This document shows, one piece after another, positions 33,196-44,800 of a DNA stretch of 64,000 nt. Each line of letters opens with the position of its first letter. Position 1 is the first letter of the stretch. The position numbers and the translations under genes are program-made. This stretch comes from Climacium dendroides. Lineage: Eukaryota > Streptophyta > Bryopsida > Hypnales > Climaciaceae. A model generated the notes under the pieces. It was not told where the DNA came from. It saw nothing but the letters and a program-made list of their open reading frames with translations, and made no database searches. The DNA lies in NCBI GenBank assembly GCA_950106755.1, contig OX467092.1, positions 10,292,001 to 10,356,000 on the forward strand. Direction: 5' to 3'.

Positions 33196-35086
33196 CAAGG
33201 TTACATTTAAAAAGGGGGGTGGGGGTCAAAAGTGATTTGATTGAGTCTAACCATCAACAAATTCACTTTTGAATTGGAAAACTAGTTTTGAAATCATAAA
33301 TTTGTGATTAACAGTTTTGCACATACCAACTGGTGATCTTCACATGCTAAGTTAAGTCCCAGTTGTCAAACACTCACACATTTTAAGTCTAAAACTAAAT
33401 GAGACATCAAAGTTAATTAATGTACATATTCTCTCAAATCAAGCATTCAAAGTTCTAATGAGCAAATGAAAGAGAGAGGTTGAAGTGACAAATAAAAGAG
33501 CCTTAGAAGTTTGGAAGTTGGAATGTTGGGAGAGAAAAGGAGAAATTAGCAAGTGGATCTTTTCAAGAGAATCTACTACATTTCATGAGGTTTGATCCAA
33601 ACGATTTGCTTGGAAGTTTTGATTCCTTTCACTATTCATTTAATTTATTGGTTAGTCATTAAATTGAGTTCTATTAGAGATTAGTAGGTTGGAATTTTGA
33701 TTAGTGTTGCTTTATTACGCTTAATATGCCAAAAGAAAGACAAAATCATAAATTAAAACCTTAAAAGTTAAAATAATAAAGAAAAGTTGATAAACAACTA
33801 GAAGATAAGATTTTTAAAGATTCAATTGTTTAAAAACCTATTACTCCTGCTAAAAAATATCTAGTATTAAAATTAGACCCCCCAAATAAAAGGGATTAGT
33901 CAAAATATTAACAAAGTTCTATAGAGATTAGAGTGGGAAGAATTAGAGGAAAAAATTATTCAAAAAGGGTTCTAAAACTTAAACTCTTTCCATTATGTTA
34001 GTCATAATGAAGACATACACATATGATGGAGGGCGATTCTACAAAAAGATCATGATTGTGGTTTGTGAGGATGGGACCATGTCATTTGTCAATGGAGAGG
34101 TATGTTAATTTAACTATCTTTTTTTGTTTCTAAAAATTACGTAGTAGAAAGATGCAAGTTAATCCTTAGGTTAGAGTTTTAGAATTTAAAGTAGAATTAG
34201 AATATTTTAGTTACTACTTAGAGATTTTTAAAACTATTTTATAGTTAAAAATAACTAAAAAATAAGGAAGTTATTAGTGGATGAATTTTAGTAGTAGAAT
34301 TGGATGAGAATTTAGTAATTTCATCCAAAAGAATCTTTAGCAAAAATTAAAAATCTAGGAATAATTTAGAAGTTAAAAATAAAAATAGGATTTAGTTTAC
34401 TTATTTAGGCTAGAAGTAATTTGTAGATGAAGTTTTATATTACCAATTAAAGATAAAATTTCATCTATTAATAACTTTTTACGCAAGAATTTATTATTTT
34501 GGTTTTTTACCTTATTGTAAGGTAATTTATTTCTTTATATCTAAAAAAATCTAAATTCCTCAAAATGATAATATTAGACTAGAAGTTCTAGATTAAGATA
34601 AATTAAAAGATAATTAAGAAGAATCTTTTCAAAGCTATTAAAAAATATTATAAAATTAGATTTACTTAGGATATCTTCTAAAGATTTCATAACCAATTTA
34701 CATTGGACAAAACATTTATTTTTAAAGAAGATAAAGGTGGATGAACTTTGAACCTAAATTTGGATGAAGTTTTGTTATCCTTGACAAAAAAGGGTTAAAT
34801 TTCAGATTCAATAAGTAAAATTAATTAAAAAATCAGCACTAAAATTTGGATTGATTTTGAGTGAGTTTACTATTACAATTTAATGGATGATGTTCTTTAG
34901 GTTAGTTTAGAGTTAGAACTGCATCTATTGATATCTTTTGTTAGGAAGGTCCAAATTTAATTTAATTTACCATTCTAAAAAGGAAAAATTATACTCTAAG
35001 ATTAGTTTTTGGTTTAATTTAGGTTTAATTTTCAAGTTCAACATTTAGCTTGGTTTGCTCAAGGCCTTAGATTTCTAACATTTAAT
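33195..35086. other. AT-rich intergenic DNA, no gene seen
   Basis: It contains only short ORFs and no recognisable element. The retrotransposon inserted at its right edge within ttaat. Confidence 0.6.
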
Positions 35087-35453
35087 TGTCAAGGTTCGGG
35101 TTCGAAACTCTAGATGCTGTCAATGCGTCTTCATTACCTAGGGTTTCGTCATCTCAGCAATACTCTCTCATTATCTGATCCGTTTGAATACCTTTGCTCT
35201 CACTTACTGGGAATCTCTCTACACGGAAATCACAGGCATCATAGCTACAGTATTACGACTAGAATCCTCAGATCAGAGAGTCTATATTGAAAGTATATCG
35301 CGTGAGGGACAACGCCCCCCTCACTGGGCTTTATTCAAGCTTTCTCTAACTGTCGCTAAGTTTCCGTGGTAACCGTCCATTGTAACCTCTCCCTTCTTGC
35401 CGTTCGATCTCCACGTCAGTAACTTGTCCAGATGAGACGACGCAGTCGTAACA
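35087..35453 (-). repeat. 3' LTR
   Basis: On the minus strand it starts TGTTACGACTGCG and ends CCTTGACA (TG..CA). It is preceded in transcription order by a purine tract, TTGAAAGGGGGGG. Confidence 0.92.
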
Positions 35454-38400
35454 TTACCCCCCCTTTCAAGGCGTGAATTTCGTGTAATGCTTGGTGAATT
35501 GTTCCTCGAGTGGGACCTTGGTTCTGTTGTCTCGGTGCGTTAGGGTGAAGTTTATGGAATTCCTCGACCAGGTCAAGTGCGTTGAGGAGATTCTCGGCTG
35601 GTTTCCAGGAATTTTCCTCGGGCCCATACCCCTCCCACACAACCAGATATTGTAATTTTTTCCATCTGCCAGTTAGTCGTGAATCAAGAATCTTGTGTAC
35701 CTCCCATTCCAGATCACCTTCAGGAGTTAACATCGGTGGTGGTCGCTTGTACTTACGGCCCGCGATCGTGTCTGGTCTGTATTTCTCCAGACAAGAGACG
35801 TGAAACACGTTGTGGATTCGAAGGGCCTTAGGTAATTTGAGTTGATAAACTAAATCTGATATTCTGGAGACAATAGGATACGGGCCCAAAAATTTAGCTG
35901 CCAACTTTTTAGTCGGAGCTGTTGTCGTGATATGATCATGCCGTAACAGTACTTTCTCTCCCACTTGGAAGGAGGGTTGCATTTGCATGCCCCGGTCGTA
36001 ATTACGTTTAGCTTGATCTGCTGCAAGTTTAATCATAACCTTGACCTCGTTATGTATCTGTTGTAAATGTTGAACTCTATCTTCTGTTGCAGGCACGGTC
36101 GACGTTGAAGGGACCATGAACGATATCGCAGGATGATAACCATAGGTCGCGTAGAATGGGGAGAAACCTGTGGCGGAATGGACTGAGTTATTATAAGCGA
36201 ACTCTGCAATCGGGAGCAAGTCAGACCAGTCGTCTTGTCGTGTGGTTGTAAACATCCTTAAGAACTACTCAAGTACCTAGTTCACCCGTTCTGTCTGACC
36301 GTTCAATTGTGGATGGAAGGCTGTAGTTGTTGAAGATTGAATTCGAAGAAGTTGATTCATGCGTTTCATAAATTTCGAAACAAAAACCGGACCACGATCA
36401 GATATAATCTCATCAGGTGTGCCATGGTGCTTCCATATGTGATGCAAGTATAACGTAGCTGTTTTAGAAGAGTCAACTGTTTCATTTGTCGATATAAAAT
36501 GTGCGAGTTTAGTATTCTTGTCGACGACCACCATGATGGAATCAAATCCATTGCTATCTGGTAACTTGACAATGAAATCGACTGTCACTCGCTTCCATGG
36601 TGCCTCCGCCGCTAGAATTGGTTGCAACAAACCATAGCGGGCATGATGCGTGGGTTTCGATCTTTGGCATAAATCACACCCGTCGACATAACGGTGGACG
36701 TATCTGCGTAAAGTAGGCCAATAAAATGTCCTGGCTACTAAATCCACGGTCTTTGCTCGACCTTGGTGTCCTGCACTTGGTGCATCATGCTATGACCTCA
36801 ATATTTGTCGTTGTAACTCCTCATCATCTGGTACAAAGATTACATCTTTAAAATAAAGCATTCCTTCTTTCATATTATAGTCTTGGAATCGTCGACGGAT
36901 GTCCACTGGGGACCGCTCAGGGCTGTTTGTAAAAAATGCCAATATCGGCTTGAGGGAGATATCTCCATCGAGGGACGTTTTAATGCGTTCCATAATGTGA
37001 GCGTCGCTCCATACCGGTTCGCATGCTTCCAATGCTGCCAATCGTAATAATGGTTTCGAGTTTGCCTGGACATCATTTAGGATATCGATATGTCGTGAAA
37101 GCATATCAGCTCGTCCGTTCAAAGACCCTGGTCGGTGTTGAATTTCGAAGTCAAAGGCCGAGAGTTGCTCAGACCACCGAGCCTGTCGCCTATTTAACTG
37201 TTTAGTTGTTAAAAAATGCTCGAGATTTTTATGATCCGAGATTACCCGTATTTGATGTGGTGATCCTTCAAGATAGACTCGCCATTCTTGCAAAGCTAAT
37301 ACGATACTCAACAGCTCCTTGTCGTAGATATCATAGTTTTGCTCCGCGGGTTGCATTTTAGAACTTCTATATGCACATGGGTGTAAGTGTCCATCCTCTC
37401 CATGTTGCGATAGTATTCCCCCTGTTGCATAATCTGAAGCATTGGTTTCAACTATGAAGGGTTTTTGAAAATCAGGGTGAATGAGCACCGGTGCCTTAGT
37501 GAATCGAGATCATAATTCTTCAAAAGCTTCATTTGTCAAAGGAGTCCATTCAAATTTTTTGTCCTTGCGTGTCAAGGCCGTGAGTGGAACGGTGATTCTT
37601 GAATAATCGGGAATAAATCGGCGGTAAAAATTAGCGAACCCCCAAAAGGATTGAACTTCCTTGATAGTGGTTGGCTTGGGCCACTCTTGAACGGCTTTAA
37701 TTTTATCTTGACACATCTCGAGCCCCTTCTCCGAGATTATCATTCCCAAAAATTCAACAGAATTCTGGTGAAACTGACACTTTGAAGCTTTGGCATAAAG
37801 ACCATGTTTATGCAGTCGTTGAAGGACATCCCTTACTATTGATTGATGTTCCTCCATGTTCTTTGAAAAAATAAGAATGTCATCTAAGTAAATGACGATC
37901 GAAATATCCAAAAGGTCATGGAAAATGGCTTGCATATGCGCTTGGAATTGAGCAGGGGTGTTTGTTAAACCAAAGGGCATTACCAAGTATTCAAATAGTC
38001 CATAACGCGTTTTGAAGGCTGTCTTAAATTCATGACCCATTGCCATTCGTAATTGGTGATATGCTTGCCTAATATCTAATTTTGTGAAGATCTTTGCCCC
38101 TGCCAATCGATCCGTGAGTTCGGGAATCAAAGGAAGGGGATATCGGTTTTTTATTGTTACCTTATTTAAATTACGATAGTCGATACAAACTCTAATAGAT
38201 CCGTCTTTTTTCCGGGCAAACACAATGGGAGTGGAAACCGGCGATTTAGAGCGTCGAATCCAACCCTTGCCTAAGTTTTCTTCAAGATATCGTCGGAGCT
38301 CCTCCAGTTCCAAAGGGGACATGGGCCGCAACCCTGTATTACGAGGTTCTTGCCCCTCTTTAAATTCTATTTTCATATCCGAGGTGCTGTGATTTGGTAA

Positions 38401-39321
38401 GTCATTGGAGGCTTTCTCGCTAAATACCTCGTACAAATCCCGATATTCTGCTGGAATATGTTCCGCAAGTGGCTCACTGGTTCCATCCAACTCAAATACC
38501 TCCAATGTATATAACTCAGCTCCCTTTCTTGATAGCCGAAAAGTTGCTGCCGATACAAAGGCGTGCTTTGGCGCTCGCAATCGGGAACTTCTTTGACCTT
38601 GAGCTCCCATCAATTTATTTGATTGGGTGCTGACTTGCTCCTTTAATTCCGGAGAGCTGCTAGCTGCCCCCATTGATTTCCTCGCAATGGTTCCCTTGAT
38701 TCCTGGTTGCTCCAGCACCACTGAATTCATAAGCTGCGGACCCGCATCACCCCCCAATTGTTGACTTTGGGAAATAGGCGGAGTTGTCCTTGCGTCAATT
38801 CTGGTTGATTCCCAAATTGCTGCCATTGGTTGCAGGCAATTCTTCCGACAATATTCTGATTCGAAAATCACTTTTCTCTGTGACCACCTAATCGTGGGAT
38901 CATGACGAACCAGCCATGGTGTCCCTAAGATACAAGGATAACGCCCAGTATTGGTGATGTCAGCCATAACTATCTCTCGATGACCTCCCACTTCTAACTG
39001 TACGGATGCTTCATGAGTAATAAGTCCGGAGTTGATGATCCTCCCGTCAATAACTCGAACTTCCCGTGGAACCGATTTAAGCTTCACCTCTGCTCCACAG
39101 TCTCGCGCAAAATTTTGGTGCATGAAAACACCAGTGGCACCGGAATCTACGAGGGTGAGCGCTGCCATCGAATTAATCCGAGCATTCAAAGTTACATGCG
39201 CCGCTGGCTCGAGAGTTGCTCGTAGATAGTGTGGATCCTCAGCCTCGCTTGGAACTTGACACGACTGGGGCATGGTGTCGCTCTCGACCCGATCCCACTT
39301 CGTAGTCACCGTCGCAACAGA
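35416..39321 (-). pseudogene. Retrotransposon pol remnant (PR-RT-RH-IN-chromodomain)
   Basis: One frame carries all pol domains, interrupted by stops at 37510-37512 (TGA), 36790-36792 (TAG), 36277-36279 and 36265-36267 (both TAG). In order: protease LVDSGATG (about 39147-39130); reverse transcriptase with CIDYRNLN, YGLFEYLVMPFGL and the catalytic YLDD (about 37890-37879); RNase H with ETNASDYATGG and DKELL; integrase with the H-x-C-x-x-C remnant CDLCQRSK, VDFIVKLP and SDRGPVF; then a chromodomain with LQYLVVWEGYG and ENSWKPAENL. The chromodomain places it among chromoviruses, which often target heterochromatin. Each stop is one transition from a plausible sense codon. It cannot encode a continuous polyprotein. 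The open frame also runs a little into the LTR. Confidence 0.9.
35454..35470 (-). other. Polypurine tract
   Basis: The minus strand reads TTGAAAGGGGGGGTAA immediately upstream of the 3' LTR, the expected place and composition for the plus-strand primer. Confidence 0.75.
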
Positions 39322-39347
39322 CTAGGACACGCCCGAGTACTGAATTC

Positions 39348-40427
39348 TCAGTCCCGGGCTTTGCCTTTTCTCGATTCGCTAATTCCCACCTCTTCTCCCC
39401 CTAGAACCGCAAGGGATAATGGTTTGGAAGGATTTGTAGGACATTTTGAACGAATATGTCCGGATAATCCACAACCCCAGCACTTTCCTTGGCGTTGATA
39501 ATCCAAGCGCTCAGCGGCTGTTTTGGCCATGGCGGTCGTTCCATAAGTAGCATCAATTTCCATCGGTACTGGTCCAGAACCACCCGATGTGTTTTGGAAC
39601 CATCTAGTGTGCTCTTTTGAATAAGAAGATGGAATCGGCGGCCGTTGCCCTTGACACCGTGCCCATAAGTGCTCATCAATTCTGGATGCCATGGCCATCT
39701 ACTCCTGGAGTCGCCGCGGTTGAGTTTCTGCAATAGCGATCGAATCTAAGATTTCCTCCTTAAGTCCTCCACGAAATCGTGCCACTAAACTGGATTCATT
39801 CCAGTCAACTTGGGCGGCGTGCTCATTAAACATGGAAATGTAAGCTGCAGTCGACCCCATTTGCCGAATTCTCCCAAGACGGTCTTCTACGGTGCTCTTC
39901 CGGTCCATCTCCCCATAAACGGCGATTACTGCTTCTCAAAAAACATTATAATCACCTAATAACTCATGGGGTCGATCTTCATCGAGGGCCTGGAGAATCG
40001 GCATAGCCCAATTTTGGGCTGCGCCAGTCATGTATGAAAGAGCGTAAGCGATTTTATCTTCGTCATGATGATATGCACGGGGCTTACCTCGAAATACTAA
40101 CCGAAGCTGGGCGAACCATTTGTATACCTCCCCTCCTTTCTTGCCTGCAAATTTCTCAGGCGCCGCCACCTTCGAATCCTTGTTCCCAAACACTTCGCTA
40201 CCAGATCCTTCGGCTTTAGCATGTGTTGGATCAGTCGCCCTCCAAGTTACGGTTGGAGAGGTCTGATTGAACTGGGCCCCAGCTCTCTCCGAAATCTGTT
40301 GCACGATATGAGGGATGGTTGTTTGGAACACTGCCTGGACTTGTTGCTGAATAAATGCTGCCAATTCGGACTCCATTCCCTCCGGCAGTGACTGCCCAGC
40401 CCCTTTTCCCGCTTCTTCTCGATCCAT
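39348..40427 (-). pseudogene. Retrotransposon gag remnant
   Basis: Starts at MDREEAGKG and carries an AAPEKFAGKKGGEVYKWF capsid-like region, then a CCHC zinc knuckle CWGCGLSGHIRSKCP near 39470-39426, as expected for the nucleocapsid part of Gag. The frame is broken by TGA at 39936-39938, TAG at 39699-39701 and TGA at 39348-39350; after each of the first two the same frame continues with sensible protein. Pol lies in a different frame, so expression would have needed a frameshift, or one indel has occurred. Confidence 0.88.
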
Positions 40428-40572
40428 TACGCTGCCAGACCCGCGCCAAATTATGGCGACTCCTCCGATGCAGGATCACTTACTTTCCAACCTCAGTCAA
40501 GGACCGAGCAATCATCATCCCTGGAGCTGTATCCTCTGTTTCCGAAGCATGGACAGTTTGCACGCGATATAA

Positions 40573-40939
40573 TGTCAGGGTTCGGGTTCGAAACTCTAGA
40601 TGCTGTTGATGCTTCTTCATTACCTGGGGTTTTGTCATCTCAGCAATACTCTCTCATTATCTGATCCGTCTGAATACCTTTGCTCTCACTTGCTGGGAAT
40701 CTCTTTACACGGAAATCACAAGCATCATAGCTACAGTATTACGACCAGAATCCTCAGATCAGAGAATCTATATTGAAAGTATATCGTGTGAGGGACAACG
40801 CCCCCCTCACTGGGCTTTATTCAAGCTTTCTCTAACTGTCGTTGAGTTTCCGTGGTAACCGTCCGTTGTAACCTCTCCCTTCTTGCCGTTCGATCTCCAC
40901 GTCAGTAACTCGTCCAGATGAGACGACGCAGTCGTAACA
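40573..40939 (-). repeat. 5' LTR
   Basis: Same length as the 3' LTR, with TG..CA ends. The adjoining internal sequence (minus strand TTATATCGCGTGCAAAC) is the primer-binding position but matches no tRNA end that I recognise. Confidence 0.92.
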
Positions 40940-40944
40940 TTAAT

Positions 40945-43089
40945 GTGTTTGAATGATTTAGATTGTCTTAGGGATTACAAGTAGAGCATCCATTGCTTGG
41001 AAGGCGTGAATTGGACTAGACTTAGGCACCCCTAGGATAACTTAATCAAAAAGTCATTGAACCCCGTGTGCACGTTTTGACTCAAGGAGTGGAGTTGGGA
41101 TAATTCACACACCTTTCTCATTTTCCTAGAGGTAAACTTATCAATTAAGATTTTCATCCTAATTTTTGGATTTTTGACTTTTTATGTTGTTCCTAAACTA
41201 TAACTTTTAGAGAAAGACTTCAAATCACAAATAGATTGTGCCATTGGCTTCAAAACACCATCTAAATGAAATTTGTATTTTTGGAAGTGGTAGGATCCAA
41301 TGTTTAACTTAGTATTGATAGTTTGTGATTGCAAAATTTTGCTCCCAAGAGTATAGTGGCCTTGGTTAGTTCATTGTTTAGCCAAAAGTAGGTTTCATTT
41401 GAGTTTTAGTTGGTTTATTTTGTAGTTCATATTCAATAAGCAAATACAAAGATTCATTGTTTGGAAGACACAATATACCAAACCTAGGCACCCACTTAAG
41501 AGAATTTCTACTTAAACACTAATAACCTAGTTGTGCTCATTTAATACTAAGGGTGGATATTAAATTGCTTACAAGGATGAAATACTACATATATAGGCAT
41601 GTGACATATCTATTTTAGTTTTCCACTCTTTGGAGGGCTTTTGTATATAAAACTTGACTTAATTATGTAAAAATAAAATAAAATAAAACCATGAGTCTAA
41701 AGTGACAAATTAGGAATTTGCTAAGTACGTGAAGGTGGATGTAGGGCAACTTGGGTTAAGAGGTGATCAAGGTGGGGGAAAGAGGCAACCACGGTGGGGG
41801 AAGAGGCTAAAAGAATGAATACAAGTAAAAAGATAAATGAAGATTGCTAAAAAAGTGAATGTGGATTTAATAGGACAACCACGGGTGAAGGAGGCACTAT
41901 GGTGAAGGGGCAAGTGCATGGGAATATGCAACTAGAAATACGTTAAAGGACAATTGCAAATGAAAAAGCAATCACAAGTAGATGAGGGTTTAGCTATGGA
42001 AAGGAAAAAGAATGAAATGTCCTTCAAATGCAATCTCCTTCAAAAAACAAATTGCTAAAATTAAGTGAAAAAATAATAATCAAGGTGAATCCTTGTAAAT
42101 CATAAATAATATATTAGAAAATATTTCTTTTGAATTTTTATCTTTTATTTTTTATTTTAACCTCAAAGGCCTATTGTCCCTTTACGGGACAAAATATATT
42201 TTGGGCAAGTTCCTATAAATTCAACTTTTAGTGAAACCTTTTAAAACTTTTTCATAAGATGATTTCAATTATCACTTGGGAGCAAAATTCATATCATAAA
42301 AAGTCCCAATTTTTTTTTCGGAGGCAAAAATATAAATCTACAAAAACTTGAAAGTATTTTTTTTTTCTTATAGATAATATTTTTATCTACATGTAAAGCT
42401 TTGACTCATTCCATTTGAATTAGTGATGTGGAAATTATGAACAATATTATTTTCAAATAATCTAAGCATCTTCTTAAAAAAATAACGTATAGGATTCAAA
42501 TTTGAATGCAATTTTTGCAATTTTTCAAACAAAAGTTATATGACAAGGTTAAATTTGCTTGCTTGAATAATTTCACCATTGGGATTATTGTATTTCAATT
42601 GCATCTTAGAGCTATTAATGATTCAATTATTCTTTCAATTTTGGACCTAATTCTACTTAACAATTAAAAAAAAATGAAAATCATGTGTTTTTTTCTTGAA
42701 ATTTTTTTCTTAGACTTTCAATTCAATTATTCAACACAAAAAATTTAAATTCAAAGTCCATAATACAAATTTTTTTTACAAATGGTGGTCAAAGTCATTA
42801 GAAATTGCAAGCTAGTGTTCCAAAAATTATAAGCATAAACATTGAAAGCTAGTACCTCTCAATTTGTACGGTCAAACTTTATGAAATTCTTACCACATGA
42901 TCTTAAACAAATAAAGTGCAAGACCCTATGGTAAGGTTCTAAATATAAATTTAAAAGAAATGAAGAAAATTGTTTTCTTAAGCAAATGCAACAAAATGGC
43001 AATTTTGAGTGGTTTTTGATAGAAAAATGGCCTTGGGCCTTTTAGGGTTGCAGGTTGCTTTATTCTTTGGTGGAAAAATATACAGGGGG
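40945..43089. other. AT-rich intergenic DNA, no gene seen
   Basis: Only short ORFs. The stretch at 41750-42010 is slightly purine-rich (gggggaaagaggcaacc). No element termini found. Confidence 0.6.
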
Positions 43090-43775
43090 GCAAGAAGTTT
43101 TGGCCAAGACATGCTTATTTTAAAATTCAATATAGCAAATAATTCAAAATTAAGAGGTCTCTTTGAAAATTGCAAAAATTACATGGAGAAGTTTTTAGTT
43201 TATTTGTCACACTTCATTTTTATTTTAAAATCAAAGTGACTAATGATACATGAATAGCATGATCCTTTGAAGATTTCCAAAAAAAATGGAAGAGATCTTA
43301 CTTAAAACTTCCATGCATTATTTTTATGTATAAAATCAAAGTGACAAATAATTCATTACTTGGAAGAATCTTGGAGAATTGTCAAAAATAAATCAAAAGC
43401 TCTTACTTAAATCTCTTACCTTATGTTTTTATTATTAAATCAATGTGACAAATGATATATGAGTAGGAAAAATCTTTGAAAATTACAAATAGGTATGTTT
43501 ATATTTCAATCTCCACCCTTCATTTTTTATTTTAAAATCAACATGACAAGTCATTCATGATTGGAAAGACTCTTAAACAATTACAGAAATTGAAAGGAAA
43601 AGTTACTTAAATCATTGTTATATATTTTTTATTTACAAGATTAACTAAACAAATAATTCATGATTAGTAGTCAAGGAATATATATTTTTTTAAATAGAAG
43701 AACCTTTAGTTTATATCCACCCTTTATTTATTTGTTTCTATTTTGAAATCAATGGAGAATATGACATATCAAAAA
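43090..43775 (+). repeat. ~115-bp tandem array, third location
   Basis: About six diverged units with aaaatcaaagtgacaaataat, then gaattgcaaaaat, then cttacttaaatctc, the same family as 11380-12340. It is directly followed by minisatellite family B, as the two families are also neighbours at 11-18 kb. Confidence 0.7.
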
Positions 43776-44800
43776 AGCGATGAAGACTTGGTCACTATAG
43801 AGTGCATAAGGGTCAATTTCATTTAGGGAAGTTACCTAGATTATTAAGTAGGTAGTCACTTAATTTTATGTGAAGGTTGGTTTAACTTGTTTGGTGATGT
43901 AATGTGGATTTGACCACTTGATTGTTCATGAGGGTCAATTTGTTTTTTGAAGTGATGATGATGAAGTTAACTTAATTATTATATGTAAGGGTCAATTTTA
44001 TTTGGTGAGCTCGTGAGGTAATATGATTTTGGTCACTCTAGCGTATGTAAGGGTTGATTTAGTTTTGTGAAATGATTAGAAGTACATCACTTTATTTTAT
44101 ATGAGGGTCAATTTTGTTTGGTCATTGCATTGTATATAAGAATCTATTCAATTTGAAGAAGTAACTTGGATTATTAAATAGGTAGCCAATTGATTTTGTG
44201 TGAAGATTAGTTTAATGTTTGGTGAGAGTATGGGAATTTGATCACTTGATTGTATATAAGGGTTAATTTTTGTTGATAAAGTGGTGAAGACATGGTCACT
44301 TTATAGTGACTAAGGTCAATTTTGTATGGGGAAGTTTCGTGCAATAGTAAATACTAGGGGGTGACTTCATTTTATGTGACTTAGTTTAATTTAATTATTT
44401 TGATGAGGTAATGAAGATTTGATCACTTGAGTGTATGCGTGTAGCAATTTTGTTTTGTGAAGTAATGAAGACTAGGTCACTTTATTGTACATGAGAGTCA
44501 ACTTTGTTTGGTCAAGTGAATGTGGAATGGATCACTTTATTGTGGTTTAGAGTCATTTTGGTTTTGGTGAAGTAATGTGGATTTGGTCAATTTTATATAT
44601 ATAAGGGTCAATTTTGTTTAATAAAGTGATGTGGATTACATTATATTATTGTAAATAAGAGTCAATTTTGTTTAGTAAGGTGATGTGGATTACAAAGTCA
44701 ACTAGGTAAAATAATGTATATCATTTAGGTCACTTTAACGTATGTATGTAAGGATCAATTTGTTTGGTGAGGTAGTACTTATGAGTTATTTTCACAAGAA
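43776..44800 (+). repeat. Minisatellite family B, array 3
   Basis: Many irregular ~55-65-bp units: gggtcaattttgtttggtgaag, then a tgatgtggatttggtcacttt-like stretch, then attgtatatgag. The first units nearly repeat 17890-18050. Confidence 0.75.

Larger units (their letters stand above)
35087..40939 (-). mobile_element. Ty3/gypsy chromovirus retrotransposon, complete but inactivated
   Basis: A 5.85-kb element on the minus strand with two 367-bp LTRs and 5-bp target duplication ttaat (35082-35086 and 40940-40944). Gene order is gag, protease, reverse transcriptase, RNase H, integrase, chromodomain, the order of Ty3/gypsy and of the chromovirus clade. At least seven in-frame stops and a gag/pol frame offset show it cannot make its proteins. 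The LTRs differ at about 17 of 367 positions by my count, all but one transitions. The sequence just inside the 5' LTR does not resemble the common initiator-Met primer site, so the primer tRNA is unknown. Confidence 0.93.

Noticed and set aside
42978..43239. Overlapping short ORFs on both strands
   Set aside because: They lie at the edge of a tandem array, with no domain and overlapping opposite frames.
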